This document shows, one piece after another, positions 40,534 through 49,457 of a DNA stretch of 64,000 nucleotides (positions are counted from its first letter, which is position 1; each line of letters opens with the position of its first letter). A program made the position numbers and the translations under genes. The notes under the pieces were generated by a model. The model was given only the letters and a program-made list of their open reading frames with translations, was not told the DNA's origin and ran no database searches. Source of the DNA: Azospirillum brasilense (GTDB lineage Bacteria; Pseudomonadota; Alphaproteobacteria; Azospirillales; Azospirillaceae); assembly GCF_008365405.1 (NCBI RefSeq), contig NZ_QOKV01000005.1:124001-188000 (forward strand). The letters are read 5' to 3'.

Positions 40534-41209
40534 AGGCTCCATCTCGTACCCTTGGCACCCGATGGATGACCACCCCCACGACCACGCCGCCTGCGCCTGC
40601 GGCGAGTTCTGGAACCTGGGGCGACAGCTGGAGTGCCCGGTGTGTGGCGCGCCGTCGACGACACGGCTGCGTGCCTGGGAGGTCCCGGTGCACGGCACCG
40701 AGGACTTGCTGATCTGCGGCTGTTTGGCGGTGCAGTCGGCGATGGCGGCGGTGGCGCGCGCAGGGCAGCCGATCGCCGCGGTGCTATCACTTCAATCCCC
40801 TGGGGCCGTCGACGGAGGCGGCGGCGCGCCGCGTGTAGGCACGGTGCCGCAGCTGGTCATCGAGTGCGAAGACACGGCGGATGCCGCCCATCCCCGCGCA
40901 CCCCGTCAGCACCACGTCGAGGCCGCGCTGGGCTTCGCTCGTCAGCACGGTGGCAGGCTGCTGATCCACTGCCATCTTGGCATCGCGCGTTCGACCGCCA
41001 TGGCGCTGGCTGTCGTCGCCGACGGCCTCGGACCGGGTCGGGAAGCCGAGGCGCTGGACCGGGTGCTGGCGGCACGCCCCTGCGCCACGCCGAATCCGCT
41101 CATCGTCGCGCTGTCCGACCGCCTGCTCGACCGCGGTGGCGCGCTGACGGCGGTGGTCGAAGGCCACCCCGACATCGTCCGTCGGCGCGGCGGCCAGAGC
41201 TTCCCGTAA
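40526..41209 (+). CDS. Dual-specificity/tyrosine phosphatase-like protein with zinc ribbon
   Basis: 227 residues. The N-terminus has CACGEFWN (Cys23, Cys25) and CPVCG (Cys37, Cys40), a probable zinc ribbon. LLIHCHLGIARSTAMAL holds the HCX5R(S/T) active-site loop of cysteine phosphatases (His148, Cys149, Arg155, Ser156), and the acidic Asp in ECEDTADAAHP could be the general acid. The N-terminal part is atypical for the family. Phosphoprotein, lipid or RNA-cap-type substrates are all possible. The upstream 102-residue gene overlaps its start. Confidence 0.7.
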   Translation: MPEGSISYPWHPMDDHPHDHAACACGEFWNLGRQLECPVCGAPSTTRLRAWEVPVHGTEDLLICGCLAVQSAMAAVARAGQPIAAVLSLQSPGAVDGGGGAPRVGTVPQLVIECEDTADAAHPRAPRQHHVEAALGFARQHGGRLLIHCHLGIARSTAMALAVVADGLGPGREAEALDRVLAARPCATPNPLIVALSDRLLDRGGALTAVVEGHPDIVRRRGGQSFP

Positions 41210-41312
41210 GCCCGGCGGCAGCCAGCGGCACCTGTGACCGGATACCGGTGCGGCACATGCTCCTGACGCTCTGATCGATTTGCCTGCCAAAGCCTTGGTC
41301 GAGGCGTGGGCG

Positions 41313-42041
41313 TCATCGCTTCATGTCCTCGTGAATGCGTGCCGCGACATCCACAATCAGAGGGTGAGGGCCGGGAGTTGTCGGGTTGGCGTTCGCATAC
41401 ACACTGATCCCGTAGTAATCCAGCACCCGTGTTCCTCCCACAGACATCCCTCCAAGCACAGCAACCGCAAACATGCGAGTTTTGCTGAACGCCTGCTTGT
41501 AGCTGCCACCGCGGCTGCGCTTCGGCGACAAATCAAAAGCGTTGCCGACGCTGCCTCGGGCGATCCCGACGCCCGCCCCTTTCGGGATGTCCTTGCATTC
41601 GACTGCGACCTTCAGATCCTTGCCGGATGGACGGCCGCCACCCGGCAGATTGCGCAGGTCGTCGCCGGTTTTCTGGGCAACAACAGACACGTCTTGTTCG
41701 TGGTTGCTTCCGGAGCGTCCCTCGAACTGAACGCTGTTGTGGATCTCATAAACGCGCTTGACCCGACGCCCATGGAAGGTCAGGCGGATGAAACCTGGGC
41801 GCGGGGCGTTTGCGGTCGCCGGGTGGATCTTACCAGGGCTTTGCCTGATGACGAAGTGACTGGCGGGGGTTCCAGTATGGTCGCACACCTCCACCGTGGT
41901 CCGGTAGTAAGGCGACTTGAATTGGTAGGCGACTGACAGAGCGACAAGCGCCTCGTAGGCCGTCCCCGCTTTGTTGAAGGCGAAGCCGGGCGGCAACGCG
42001 GCGCCAAGCTGGGTCAGCAGGTCGATGATCTGGGTACGCAT
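41313..42041 (-). CDS. PD-(D/E)XK-type nuclease-like protein
   Basis: 242 residues. Glu30 (TAYEALVALSVAYQFK), Asp117 (HEQDVSVV) and Glu148/Lys150 (KVAVECKDIPKG) form the E-(x)n-D-(x)n-ExK array of restriction-type nucleases, and the following GVGIARGSVGNAFDLS is Ser/Gly-rich like a target-binding loop. The gene follows the 149-residue gene with a TAATG overlap. No methyltransferase is nearby, so a self-restriction or type IV role would need a different protection rule. Confidence 0.6.
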   Translation of the reverse strand: MRTQIIDLLTQLGAALPPGFAFNKAGTAYEALVALSVAYQFKSPYYRTTVEVCDHTGTPASHFVIRQSPGKIHPATANAPRPGFIRLTFHGRRVKRVYEIHNSVQFEGRSGSNHEQDVSVVAQKTGDDLRNLPGGGRPSGKDLKVAVECKDIPKGAGVGIARGSVGNAFDLSPKRSRGGSYKQAFSKTRMFAVAVLGGMSVGGTRVLDYYGISVYANANPTTPGPHPLIVDVAARIHEDMKR

Positions 42042-42490
42042 TACGAGCTCTTCGACGGAAGGCTACCGAGGGTCCGCATATTCCGTGCAAGGCCGAGAAG
42101 ATGCTCGAGCCTGTCTGCAATCCGGACGGCATCGTCGGGCACGGCTGGAACGGCGCCGACCTCAGGATCGACCCACGCCATCAGGCGCGCCTTAGGGTTG
42201 TCGGTCACATCCTTCAGCCGGTCCTCAGCCGCTTTCAGCAGGCGCACCCGGCCAATCGTCGCGCTCACCAGCATGTCGAGTGCGATATCGAACTGCTCGT
42301 CGGCGTCATACGGCTGGGGATCGCTGATGTGGACACGCGGTGCATCATGACCGTCGGCCGGAGACTCCAGCTCTTCGGAGATCCGTCCGGTGAACAGGAC
42401 AGAGCGGATCTCGTCGGCCAAGCCTGGGAACCCGCCCTGCTCGACCACCCGCACCACATCTTCCGCTCGCGGATCAATCTTGAAATGCAT
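42041..42490 (-). CDS. Hypothetical protein coupled to the ECK-type nuclease
   Basis: 149 residues, starting MHFKIDPRAEDVVRVVEQGG. Its stop overlaps the next start (TAATG), so the two products are made together. It is acidic and helical (DADEQFDIALDMLVSATIG; EDRLKDVTDNPKARLMAWVD). It may be the partner, inhibitor or specificity subunit of the nuclease. It is divergent from the CoiA-like gene across a 160-bp AT-rich gap. No family recognised. Confidence 0.6.
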   Translation of the reverse strand: MHFKIDPRAEDVVRVVEQGGFPGLADEIRSVLFTGRISEELESPADGHDAPRVHISDPQPYDADEQFDIALDMLVSATIGRVRLLKAAEDRLKDVTDNPKARLMAWVDPEVGAVPAVPDDAVRIADRLEHLLGLARNMRTLGSLPSKSS

Positions 42491-42650
42491 TCAACCGGCT
42501 CCAGCCATCCTCACACCCAACCCATCGCAACTACCTGTTTCGATAACGGTTTCGCAACTTTTTTTGTTGAATTTGGTGGTGTCGGCAACCCTCAAGAATA
42601 CCCCGGTATGCAGGTTGCTCGGCAACCATGCAGAAGTGTCTGGGGTGGAA

Positions 42651-44141
42651 ATGCAGCTGATTGCTCGAAACGGATCGGAGTACATTAGAGCGTACTTAGA
42701 GACGGCCGAATCCTGGACACGGGTGCAGGGGCTGAGCAAGTCCGGGAAGCTGCTCATGTGCTGCTGCGATCACCCCGCAAAGGCAACGCGGTCGCCTCGA
42801 GGTCTCAGGCACTTTGCGCATATGCCCGGCAGCGCCTGCTCGGTCGGCTCCCAGGAGAGCGAAGCCCACCTCCGCCTCAAAATCGAGGCGTTGACCGTCG
42901 CCCACGAACTCGGCTTCGATGCCATTGCGGAGTATGATCGCGGCACAATACGACCGGATGTCGAGGTGGTTCAGCGGGGAACCAAAAAGAATGTGGCCAT
43001 CGAGATCCAGCTGTCCAGGCAAACCGGCTACACCACCAATGAAAGAACCTCAGCTCGGGCGGCGCAAAACCTGGACACAGTATGGTTCTTTGGCAATAAG
43101 CGTGATTTTGATGATGCTCCCAAGGACCAACGGCATGTTTATCCAGTCCGGCTTCCGAGTGGCGACATCGAGTTCCAGATTGACGTTCTAAGAAAAAAAC
43201 TGTCTGCGTTTCTACGGGGCGTGATCGTTTTTGATGATCTGTCCAACTTGGCGAAAGTCCCCTTCACCGTCATTGGGTACGACTTTCCCTGCGGTGGGTG
43301 TGGCCGGGATTGGTACAGAACGTCCTACGCGGGGCTCTATCCGAACCGCATCCGGGGCGATCTTCATCCAGTAGCTGTTCCGCTGGCTTCTCTTGGTGAC
43401 CCAGCAGAAGCCCTCAAGACGCTCGCTGAGCGCACCGGCAAAGCCACCGGCCGCGTTGCGCCCGGTGGCATGGGGTTACTGTGCCCCCATTGCGGCACCG
43501 CCCCAGAAGCGGAGTTCATCACGCCGGAGGTGGCACTGAGGGCTCCGGCTCGGAATATCTCGGGCCACCGCGACATGCGGCGCTTTTCTGGGCTCAAACC
43601 TGGATGGTGGTGGCGGCGGAACCCGGTGGCTGACGAGCATTGGTCGGACGCTGAGTGGGCCGCGGTCATTGAACAGGGTATCAACGCCATCAAAACCGAA
43701 CGGCAGAGAATCGCGAGGGAGAAGCGTTTGGCCGAGGAGCGGCGGCGCATGGAGGCCGAAAGAGCTGAGGCGATCAGATCCGCCACGGCCGCTGAGCTGT
43801 CTCTTCTGACGGAGATGTTGGACCCGCATTTGGGAGCGCCCGGCACCCAGGCTTGGCTGGATCGTGCCAACGACATTCTTGGTGAAAAGACTCCCAGAGC
43901 TGTGGTCCAGCAACATGTATGGGCAAGCCATAGCCTGCCGCCTGTGGCACACAGTGCCGCCACGGCGCTTGCCATTCGCATGCTCGATGGCAGCGAGCGG
44001 CTCACCGAAGAGCAGTGCGGGTTGCCGAAAAAGAACTTGAAGCAGTTGAGGAAGTCCCGCCGCCAGACAACGGCATCACCGGCGTCCTCCAGCAGCTTGA
44101 AACGAGCCTGGGAAGGACTTTGCCGACTGATGTTCGGATAG
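42651..44141 (+). CDS. CoiA-like nuclease protein with zinc fingers
   Basis: 496 residues, ATG after GGGGTGGAA. CCCDHPAKA followed by GLRHFAHMPGSAC and SESEAHLRLK-like spacing (QESEAHLRLK) is the front of CoiA-family proteins. IRPDVEVVQRGTKKNVAIEI contains Asp103, Glu118 and then Gln120 in the RPDV...(A)IEIQ core of its PD-(D/E)XK-like domain. CGGCGRDWY and CPHCG suggest a zinc ribbon in the second half, and the C-terminal third is a charged helical region (RLAEERRRMEAERAEAIRS). The family is known in competence and is common as stand-alone plasmid nucleases. Confidence 0.7.
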   Translation: MQLIARNGSEYIRAYLETAESWTRVQGLSKSGKLLMCCCDHPAKATRSPRGLRHFAHMPGSACSVGSQESEAHLRLKIEALTVAHELGFDAIAEYDRGTIRPDVEVVQRGTKKNVAIEIQLSRQTGYTTNERTSARAAQNLDTVWFFGNKRDFDDAPKDQRHVYPVRLPSGDIEFQIDVLRKKLSAFLRGVIVFDDLSNLAKVPFTVIGYDFPCGGCGRDWYRTSYAGLYPNRIRGDLHPVAVPLASLGDPAEALKTLAERTGKATGRVAPGGMGLLCPHCGTAPEAEFITPEVALRAPARNISGHRDMRRFSGLKPGWWWRRNPVADEHWSDAEWAAVIEQGINAIKTERQRIAREKRLAEERRRMEAERAEAIRSATAAELSLLTEMLDPHLGAPGTQAWLDRANDILGEKTPRAVVQQHVWASHSLPPVAHSAATALAIRMLDGSERLTEEQCGLPKKNLKQLRKSRRQTTASPASSSSLKRAWEGLCRLMFG

Positions 44142-44159
44142 TTGGCGGGGGTGAATACA

Positions 44160-44192
44160 GGCGAAAGAAACCGTGAGCGGTTGCCTTTCGCC
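44160..44192 (+). terminator. Hairpin after the CoiA-like gene
   Basis: GGCGAAAG and CTTTCGCC arms with an inner AACCG/CGGTT stem, 18 bases after the stop. There is no T-run, so termination strength is uncertain. The 250 bases that follow hold no gene I can support. Confidence 0.45.
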
Positions 44193-44446
44193 AATGGACA
44201 GGATGATACTCATGAGCCATGTGGCGGGGAGCCAATCCTGTCGTCATTTCGTGGTGCCGAAAGGTCAGGGCCAGCTCGCGTAGACAACCACGAAGGTCCT
44301 CCATAGACGGTCCAGGGGCAAGGGGATCACAGCCCTTACTGCTCGGGGTCAGCCGCCTTTTGGCGGGAACCGGTTGGCAGACCCGGCAGCACCGTGACGC
44401 TTGCGTCGAAGCGCGCCATGCTAAGACTCGTTTCAGAACGACGGGG

Positions 44447-44644
44447 ATGCCGATGGCGCTCGAAATCAGATTCATCGGGGACGAGCGCGACGTGAAGGCG
44501 GCGATGGCCCTGCTGGAGGCGCGCTTGGGCAAGAGCGTGGTGAGGTTCGACACCGTGCGGCCGTGCCGCCAGGGCGACGCGAAACGGGTCTACGGCACGC
44601 TCGCGTCCGCGGCGCTGCGCGCCGACCAGACGCCCGGCGCATGA
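44447..44644 (+). CDS. Small hypothetical protein, 65 aa
   Basis: MPMALEIRFIGDERDVKAAM begins a compact alpha/beta segment with a basic C-terminus (AKRVYGTLASAALRADQTP). The ATG at 44453 (MALEIRF) has the better-spaced GGGG. Codon use is normal. No family recognised; small stand-alone gene facing a leftward operon. Confidence 0.45.
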   Translation: MPMALEIRFIGDERDVKAAMALLEARLGKSVVRFDTVRPCRQGDAKRVYGTLASAALRADQTPGA

Positions 44645-44696
44645 CAAGCCCCGGCCACCTCCCTTTGGCCGGGGCACGGGTTGCCACGGCCTCCGC

Positions 44697-45116
44697 TCAA
44701 CGTGGAGCGGGTCCGTCGTCCCCATCCAGGTACGGCCGGTCGTCGCCGCGCCGCGCCCTGGACTTTTCGATGCGCTTAGCAGCACGGTAGATGCGACGGC
44801 GCAGGACCAGGTCAGTCGTGTCCAGCGGGATCCCGCGCGCGGCGGCACGGGCCACCAGGCGGCGGAGCATCGTCTTGAACCGCTCCAGCACATCGTGTGT
44901 GTTGACCGGACGTTCGCCGAGCAGATCCATGGTCGCCAACGCCACCGCGCGTTCCTCACGCGGAAGCAGATCCTTCCGGAGTGGAATGTTGCATTGCCTT
45001 GCGGCCTCGTAGAGCCCGAACAGGCTTCCAATGCCGCTGCGCCCCATGGCGTCCCGGTAGCCGATCTCTCCCGCTTGCCACGACGCCAGGATGGCCGTCA
45101 GTTCCTGCCGCTCCAT
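44697..45116 (-). CDS. Hypothetical protein, 139 aa
   Basis: The ATG (MERQELTAILASWQAGEIGY) has GGAGGTGGCG before it. RDAMGRSGIGSLFGLYEAARQCNI looks like a small HTH-type helical bundle, followed by basic helices (RRLVARAAARGIPLDTTDLV; RRRIYRAAKRIEKSRARRG). A nucleic-acid-binding role is plausible. It lies about 50 bases downstream of the HTH-like gene at 45169 on the same strand. Confidence 0.55.
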   Translation of the reverse strand: MERQELTAILASWQAGEIGYRDAMGRSGIGSLFGLYEAARQCNIPLRKDLLPREERAVALATMDLLGERPVNTHDVLERFKTMLRRLVARAAARGIPLDTTDLVLRRRIYRAAKRIEKSRARRGDDRPYLDGDDGPAPR

Positions 45117-45168
45117 CGCCACCTCCGACGCGCGCATCAAGACCCGCTGCGGAACCACCTGAGCTCCG

Positions 45169-45750
45169 TTACAGCACCGCCAGGGCAAACGCCAGACGCT
45201 TCAGTCGGGCGGCCGCGGCCATGCTCATCATGGCGTCACCGCTTCTGGCGCCCAGTTCGCTCAGGATGACGAGGATCTCAGCTACGATACGGCTGGCATC
45301 CCCGGTCAGCGCTGGGCCCGCTTGGCCGAGCAGTCCGGGTACTGGACCCAGGATGTCCGGGATGTCGTGAGCGTCCACCGGGTCGGCGACGGACGCCGCC
45401 AACAGGAGCAGGCGCACGGGCTCGGCAAGCTCCGGGCGCGGCGTCGGCAATGGCGCCAACCGCGGGGGCGGCGCCCGTGGCGCCATCCTGAGCTCGAGCA
45501 ACTCCAGAGCCATCAGCACGGTCAGGGGCGCCCTGCCCGCTTCGGCGCAGGACCGCAGAACCGTCACGGGCACGCCGATCAGCACGGCGACGGCCTCCAT
45601 GGGCATTCCCATCCGCGCGACCCACCCAGCGACATCGGCGGGGACAGACGCCGCGTCCTGGGTGTTCCGCTGCGCCGCTGCTTCCTGCCCGCCGCTGCCC
45701 GACACGGCCACAGCGCAGGCCTCGGCATCCGGTTCACCCCTCCACATCGG
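45169..45750 (-). CDS. HTH-like protein, paralogue of the gene at 20275
   Basis: 193 residues if started at MWRGEPDAEACAVAVSG, which has GGAGGCGCCG upstream; longer starts exist up to 45786. RMGMPMEAVAVLIGVPVTVLRSC is an HTH-like stretch. PRPELAEPVRLLLLAASVAD and HDIPDILGPVPGLLGQA are shared with the protein at 20275. The gene pair probably descends from a plasmid duplication. Function unknown; it is divergent from the mobilization genes. Confidence 0.55.
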   Translation of the reverse strand, partial: PMWRGEPDAEACAVAVSGSGGQEAAAQRNTQDAASVPADVAGWVARMGMPMEAVAVLIGVPVTVLRSCAEAGRAPLTVLMALELLELRMAPRAPPPRLAPLPTPRPELAEPVRLLLLAASVADPVDAHDIPDILGPVPGLLGQAGPALTGDASRIVAEILVILSELGARSGDAMMSMAAAARLKRLAFALAVL

Positions 45751-45967
45751 CGCCTCCATCGGCGAACAGGCCACCTCCATGTTCACTTTTTAGTCCAGGA
45801 CGCGCCGTCCATCAATTCGCGCTTCCTGGCTACGCTTGAGGGCCACGGCGACCTGGGGCGTTCACCCTACCCACCCTGCTGCAACATCCATCGTTTACCG
45901 CGATCGCCCGAGCATTGGCGGAAGGCAGGCCATGCCTGCGTCACCACCCGCTTGGGAGAACACCGCC

Positions 45968-46279
45968 ATGCCGACGAAGCCTGAAGGCCTGCCGAACCCC
46001 GCTGCCTTCCTCGACGAGATGTACGCGAACTCGGCGCCGCTGCCGGAGCCGAGCGACTATGACGGCGGCCACTTCTACGGCAACGACGTTCCGGACGCCG
46101 AAGGCGACGGCTCCGGGGACGTGGTGGCGCTGCGCAGCGAGGTGGCCGCGCTCCGCGCGTCGGCGGACCGCTTGGCCGAGAGCGTGGGCATCCGGCGCCT
46201 GCGCCAGGAGTTCCTCCGGTTCGTCGAGGGCATGGAGAAGGGCTTGGCGGGCAACGCCGCCAAGGGCGGCCGCCGCTGA
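45968..46279 (+). CDS. Small mobilization-region protein, 103 aa
   Basis: MPTKPEGLPNPAAFLDEMYA begins an acidic protein whose second half is a coiled-coil helix (VVALRSEVAALRASADRLAE; RRLRQEFLRFVEGMEKGLAG) and a basic end (NAAKGGRR). It precedes the relaxase by 73 bases on the same strand, so it is a candidate relaxosome accessory. No family recognised. Confidence 0.55.
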   Translation: MPTKPEGLPNPAAFLDEMYANSAPLPEPSDYDGGHFYGNDVPDAEGDGSGDVVALRSEVAALRASADRLAESVGIRRLRQEFLRFVEGMEKGLAGNAAKGGRR

Positions 46280-46352
46280 CACTGGCCCCTCCTCCCTCGC
46301 CAGCCTCCACCGCAGCCTGAACCGAACACATCACCGTCCGGAGACACCCATC

Positions 46353-49265
46353 ATGTTGAACATCGCGAAGAAGACCGGGGGCGCTGGCGCCATGGAATAT
46401 TACCTGACCTCGGTAAAGGGCCAGGGCTGGTACGAGGCGTCGCCTGACGGCGGCCCGCGCGGCCGCTGGAACGATCCGCACGGCCTGCTGGCGCCGTGGG
46501 GCATCCGCCACGGCGACCTGATCGACGACGACGGTGGCCGCAACCTGGTGCGCCGCCTGGCGCGGGGCTACGCCCCGACCTTCGAGCGCGGCATCCCCCT
46601 AGCCCGCAACGCAGGCAGCCCGCGGCGCGTCGTCGGCATCGACCGAACCTTTTCGTCGCCCAAGACCCCGACCCTGGTCTGGGCAGGCGTGACGGATGAC
46701 AGCCCGACGAAGGCGGCGATCGAGCTCGGCCTGCGCGAGGCGGCCCACGAGGCCCGGGCTCTCCTCGAGCGGCTCGGCGGCGTCGTCAGACGCGGCAAGG
46801 GCGGCTTGATCGAGCGCCCGGGACTGTTCTGCGGCGCCTCATTCCTGCACGCCGACACGCGCTTTGGCGACCCGTCCATCCACCTCCACGACAATGCCTT
46901 CACCCCAGGCCTTGACCCCGCAGGACTGCACGAGGAAATCGCCAAATACTTGGCGACGTGGGGGGAGGACCCGGACCACGACACCGTGGCGGCAATGGCG
47001 TGGCATTCCTGCGAGTCTCGCCGCCAGCTCCAGCTGCAAAAATTGGGCGGTGCTGCGTTCCGGGTCGCGCTGGCCGACCGCCTGGAGACGATCGGCTTCC
47101 AGGTGGTGCCGCGGTCGGCCGCGGACTGGGCGGCGCCGTCGCCGCACGGCCTGGTCGGCGGCGGGATGGGCGAGAAGGATCCAGGAGCACTGTTCGACGT
47201 CGCCGGTGTCAGCCGCGAGCTGGTGGAACAGTTCAGCCGCCGCTGCATGGAACTCCGAGCACACATCGACGCCGCCCGCCGCGCCGACCCGGACGCCATC
47301 ATCAACGAAGGGGCTTGGACGAACGCGCGCAACAAAGCCACGCGCAAACCTAAAAGCGCGCTGGCGCCGGAGGGTTTCGACTGGCGGGGCGCGTGGCACG
47401 AGCGCTTGGCCCGGTCCGGGTTCGGGCACGACGAAGCGGAGGCCTGCGCGCGCCTCGGCGGCGGCAACGGCCGCCAGCGCCTGACCACCGCGCAGGTCGC
47501 CGAGGCGGCCGAGGCCGACCTCCTGACGCACGAGCACATCCACGCCGAGTCCGCAGTCTGGACCACCGTGATGGCGCAGGCGCTCGGGCGGGCCGACCTG
47601 AGGACCGCGGTGGCCGCCGGGGAGGCCCTGATCGAGGATGGCGTGCTGAAGCGTCTGCCGACACCCGAGCATGACGGGTCAAAAAGTTACTACATGCCAC
47701 GCCAGCTGGATCAGGAGCGCGAAGTCGCGGCGCTCGCCGTCACCGCCCAGGACACCCTCGACCCGATGCCCGAGCCCATCGTCAAGCTGGCCGCCCAGCG
47801 CCTGCGCCAGATCGGCAGCATGCCCGACGCGGTCGCGCAGACGGTCGCCAAGCGGGCGCTGGGCGCGGACGGCGTCGTGTGCGTGGAGGGCGGATCCGGG
47901 GTGGCCGATGCGCTGCGCGCCGCCTTCAAGCTCGAGGGCGGCGGAGCGGAGGTTACGGTCGTCGAACAGGCCCATGCGCTGCCCTTCGGCGTAATCGCCG
48001 AGGCAGTGATGGCGCGCGAAGAGGCTGGATCCCGCTTGATCCTGGTCGGCGCGAACACCCCGGTCGACCCGGGGCGGCCGAGTGGCTTCAACACGCTCTC
48101 GGAAGCACTGGGGCTGTCGCTCGGTGAGCCGACGGCACGGCTTCTGCACGCACAAGGCCAACTTGTGGCCAGCGGCGACGCCGTCGAGGAGGCGGCCGAG
48201 CGCGTGCTCCAGGCGGCGCTGAACAAAGGCAAACGCCGCGACGTGGCGGTGGTGGTCCCCAGCCGCACCACGGCCGACGCGGTCAACGCACGGGTCCGTG
48301 AAAAACTGCGGGCGTACGGCGTGCTCAAAGCGGACATCGGCGTGGCGCAAGGCGAGCGCGGTCCGATGCCGCTGGCCCGCGGCGACCTTGTCCGTCTTCC
48401 CGACGGCGCAGTCGGCAAGATCACGTACGCCGAGGCCGACCCGAACGGCGCCATCGTCAAGGACGTCGCGGCCAAAATCGTGTGGCCGGGGAGCCGAAAC
48501 GGCACGGGTGATACCGTCATCGAGAAGACCAAGCTGCTGCGCCATGCCTGGGCCGACATGCCTGGGGGCATCACGCCGTCGCGGCGCGCCGACATGGTGG
48601 TGGCCATCGCCGACCACCGCGCCACCGCGAACGCGCTGCGGACCGCCTGGCGTCTCGGCTCCGACGTCACGGTGCTGGCCGACCCGCGTCTGCTCGGCGA
48701 CGACGTGGAGCGCCGCAAGCGCGACCGCGAGCGGGCGCGGCGGCGTGAGCAGGCCGAAATCGCGGCGCGCGCGGCCGTGCAGGCGGTGCTGCGCGGCGGC
48801 CTCGCCGACCGGGACGAGGCCGCCCTGGCACGCGAGATCGAGACGGACGAACCGGATCAGGTCTTGCGGGCAGTCGCGGAGCTCGCCCGCCGCCGCGACG
48901 TGACGGAAGCCGTCCTCCTGGAGCGCACCCTCGACGCCGCGCAGGTGGTGTCCGCGGCCCGCGCCCGGCCCGCCGGAGCTCTCGCCGAGGAGGTGGAGAC
49001 CGCGGCCGTGGCCGCGCTGTCCCGATTGCACCCGCAGTCGCTGCTCGCCCGTCTCGGCGAGCTCCGTTTCCACAGCCTGTCTGGTCAGGGCCTCACATAC
49101 GTTGCCATCGAAGACCCGGAGCTGGATCCCGACCCCGAGACGCCCGACTCCGAGACCGCCGAGCTCGAGACCACCGACCCGGACGCGGAGGCGACCGAGC
49201 GCGGTGGCGAGGCACTGGGCCTGCGTCTGCGCAAGCCGTCCACCGCCCGGGAGCGCGACGCATGA
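46353..49265 (+). CDS. MOBF-type relaxase (TrwC/TraI-like) with degenerate helicase part
   Basis: 970 residues starting MLNIAKKTGGAGAMEYYLTS, with paired Tyr16/17 where MOBF relaxases carry the nicking tyrosines. GIDRTFSSPKTPTLVWAG and the metal-binding His triad in FLHADTRFGDPSIHLHDNAF (His166, 177, 179) complete the TrwC fold; this nicks oriT and leads the strand. The following RecD-like helicase region is altered: where a P-loop should be it reads CVEGGSGVADAL, and the Walker B position reads VVEQAHAL, not DEAH. Only the late motifs (LVGANTPVDP, VVVPSRTTADAVN) remain. It probably nicks but may not unwind. Confidence 0.8.
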   Translation: MLNIAKKTGGAGAMEYYLTSVKGQGWYEASPDGGPRGRWNDPHGLLAPWGIRHGDLIDDDGGRNLVRRLARGYAPTFERGIPLARNAGSPRRVVGIDRTFSSPKTPTLVWAGVTDDSPTKAAIELGLREAAHEARALLERLGGVVRRGKGGLIERPGLFCGASFLHADTRFGDPSIHLHDNAFTPGLDPAGLHEEIAKYLATWGEDPDHDTVAAMAWHSCESRRQLQLQKLGGAAFRVALADRLETIGFQVVPRSAADWAAPSPHGLVGGGMGEKDPGALFDVAGVSRELVEQFSRRCMELRAHIDAARRADPDAIINEGAWTNARNKATRKPKSALAPEGFDWRGAWHERLARSGFGHDEAEACARLGGGNGRQRLTTAQVAEAAEADLLTHEHIHAESAVWTTVMAQALGRADLRTAVAAGEALIEDGVLKRLPTPEHDGSKSYYMPRQLDQEREVAALAVTAQDTLDPMPEPIVKLAAQRLRQIGSMPDAVAQTVAKRALGADGVVCVEGGSGVADALRAAFKLEGGGAEVTVVEQAHALPFGVIAEAVMAREEAGSRLILVGANTPVDPGRPSGFNTLSEALGLSLGEPTARLLHAQGQLVASGDAVEEAAERVLQAALNKGKRRDVAVVVPSRTTADAVNARVREKLRAYGVLKADIGVAQGERGPMPLARGDLVRLPDGAVGKITYAEADPNGAIVKDVAAKIVWPGSRNGTGDTVIEKTKLLRHAWADMPGGITPSRRADMVVAIADHRATANALRTAWRLGSDVTVLADPRLLGDDVERRKRDRERARRREQAEIAARAAVQAVLRGGLADRDEAALAREIETDEPDQVLRAVAELARRRDVTEAVLLERTLDAAQVVSAARARPAGALAEEVETAAVAALSRLHPQSLLARLGELRFHSLSGQGLTYVAIEDPELDPDPETPDSETAELETTDPDAEATERGGEALGLRLRKPSTARERDA

Positions 49266-49457
49266 CGATGGCCAGCGTGGTCACCACCCAAGAAGAATTC
49301 CCAGGGCGCGCCTCCTGCTCACCACCGTCCGCGGGGAGAACGCCGCCTCCTCCGTTGTGTTGCCCGACACCTGCGTGGATGACATTGATTTCCCGCCGCC
49401 GAGCGGCCTTCAGTGTGATGTAATCTTGTACGCAAATCACGCACGGCGGAGAGCATC

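Noticed and set aside
44193..44446. Minus-strand frame with a plausible segment (MEDLRGCLRELALTFRHHE)
   Set aside because: No start signal, and its frame extends antisense into the CoiA-like gene. Composition alone did not convince me.
47679..49073. A 464-codon minus-strand frame under the relaxase
   Set aside because: It is a GC-rich shadow of the relaxase codons; no motif or start site supports it.
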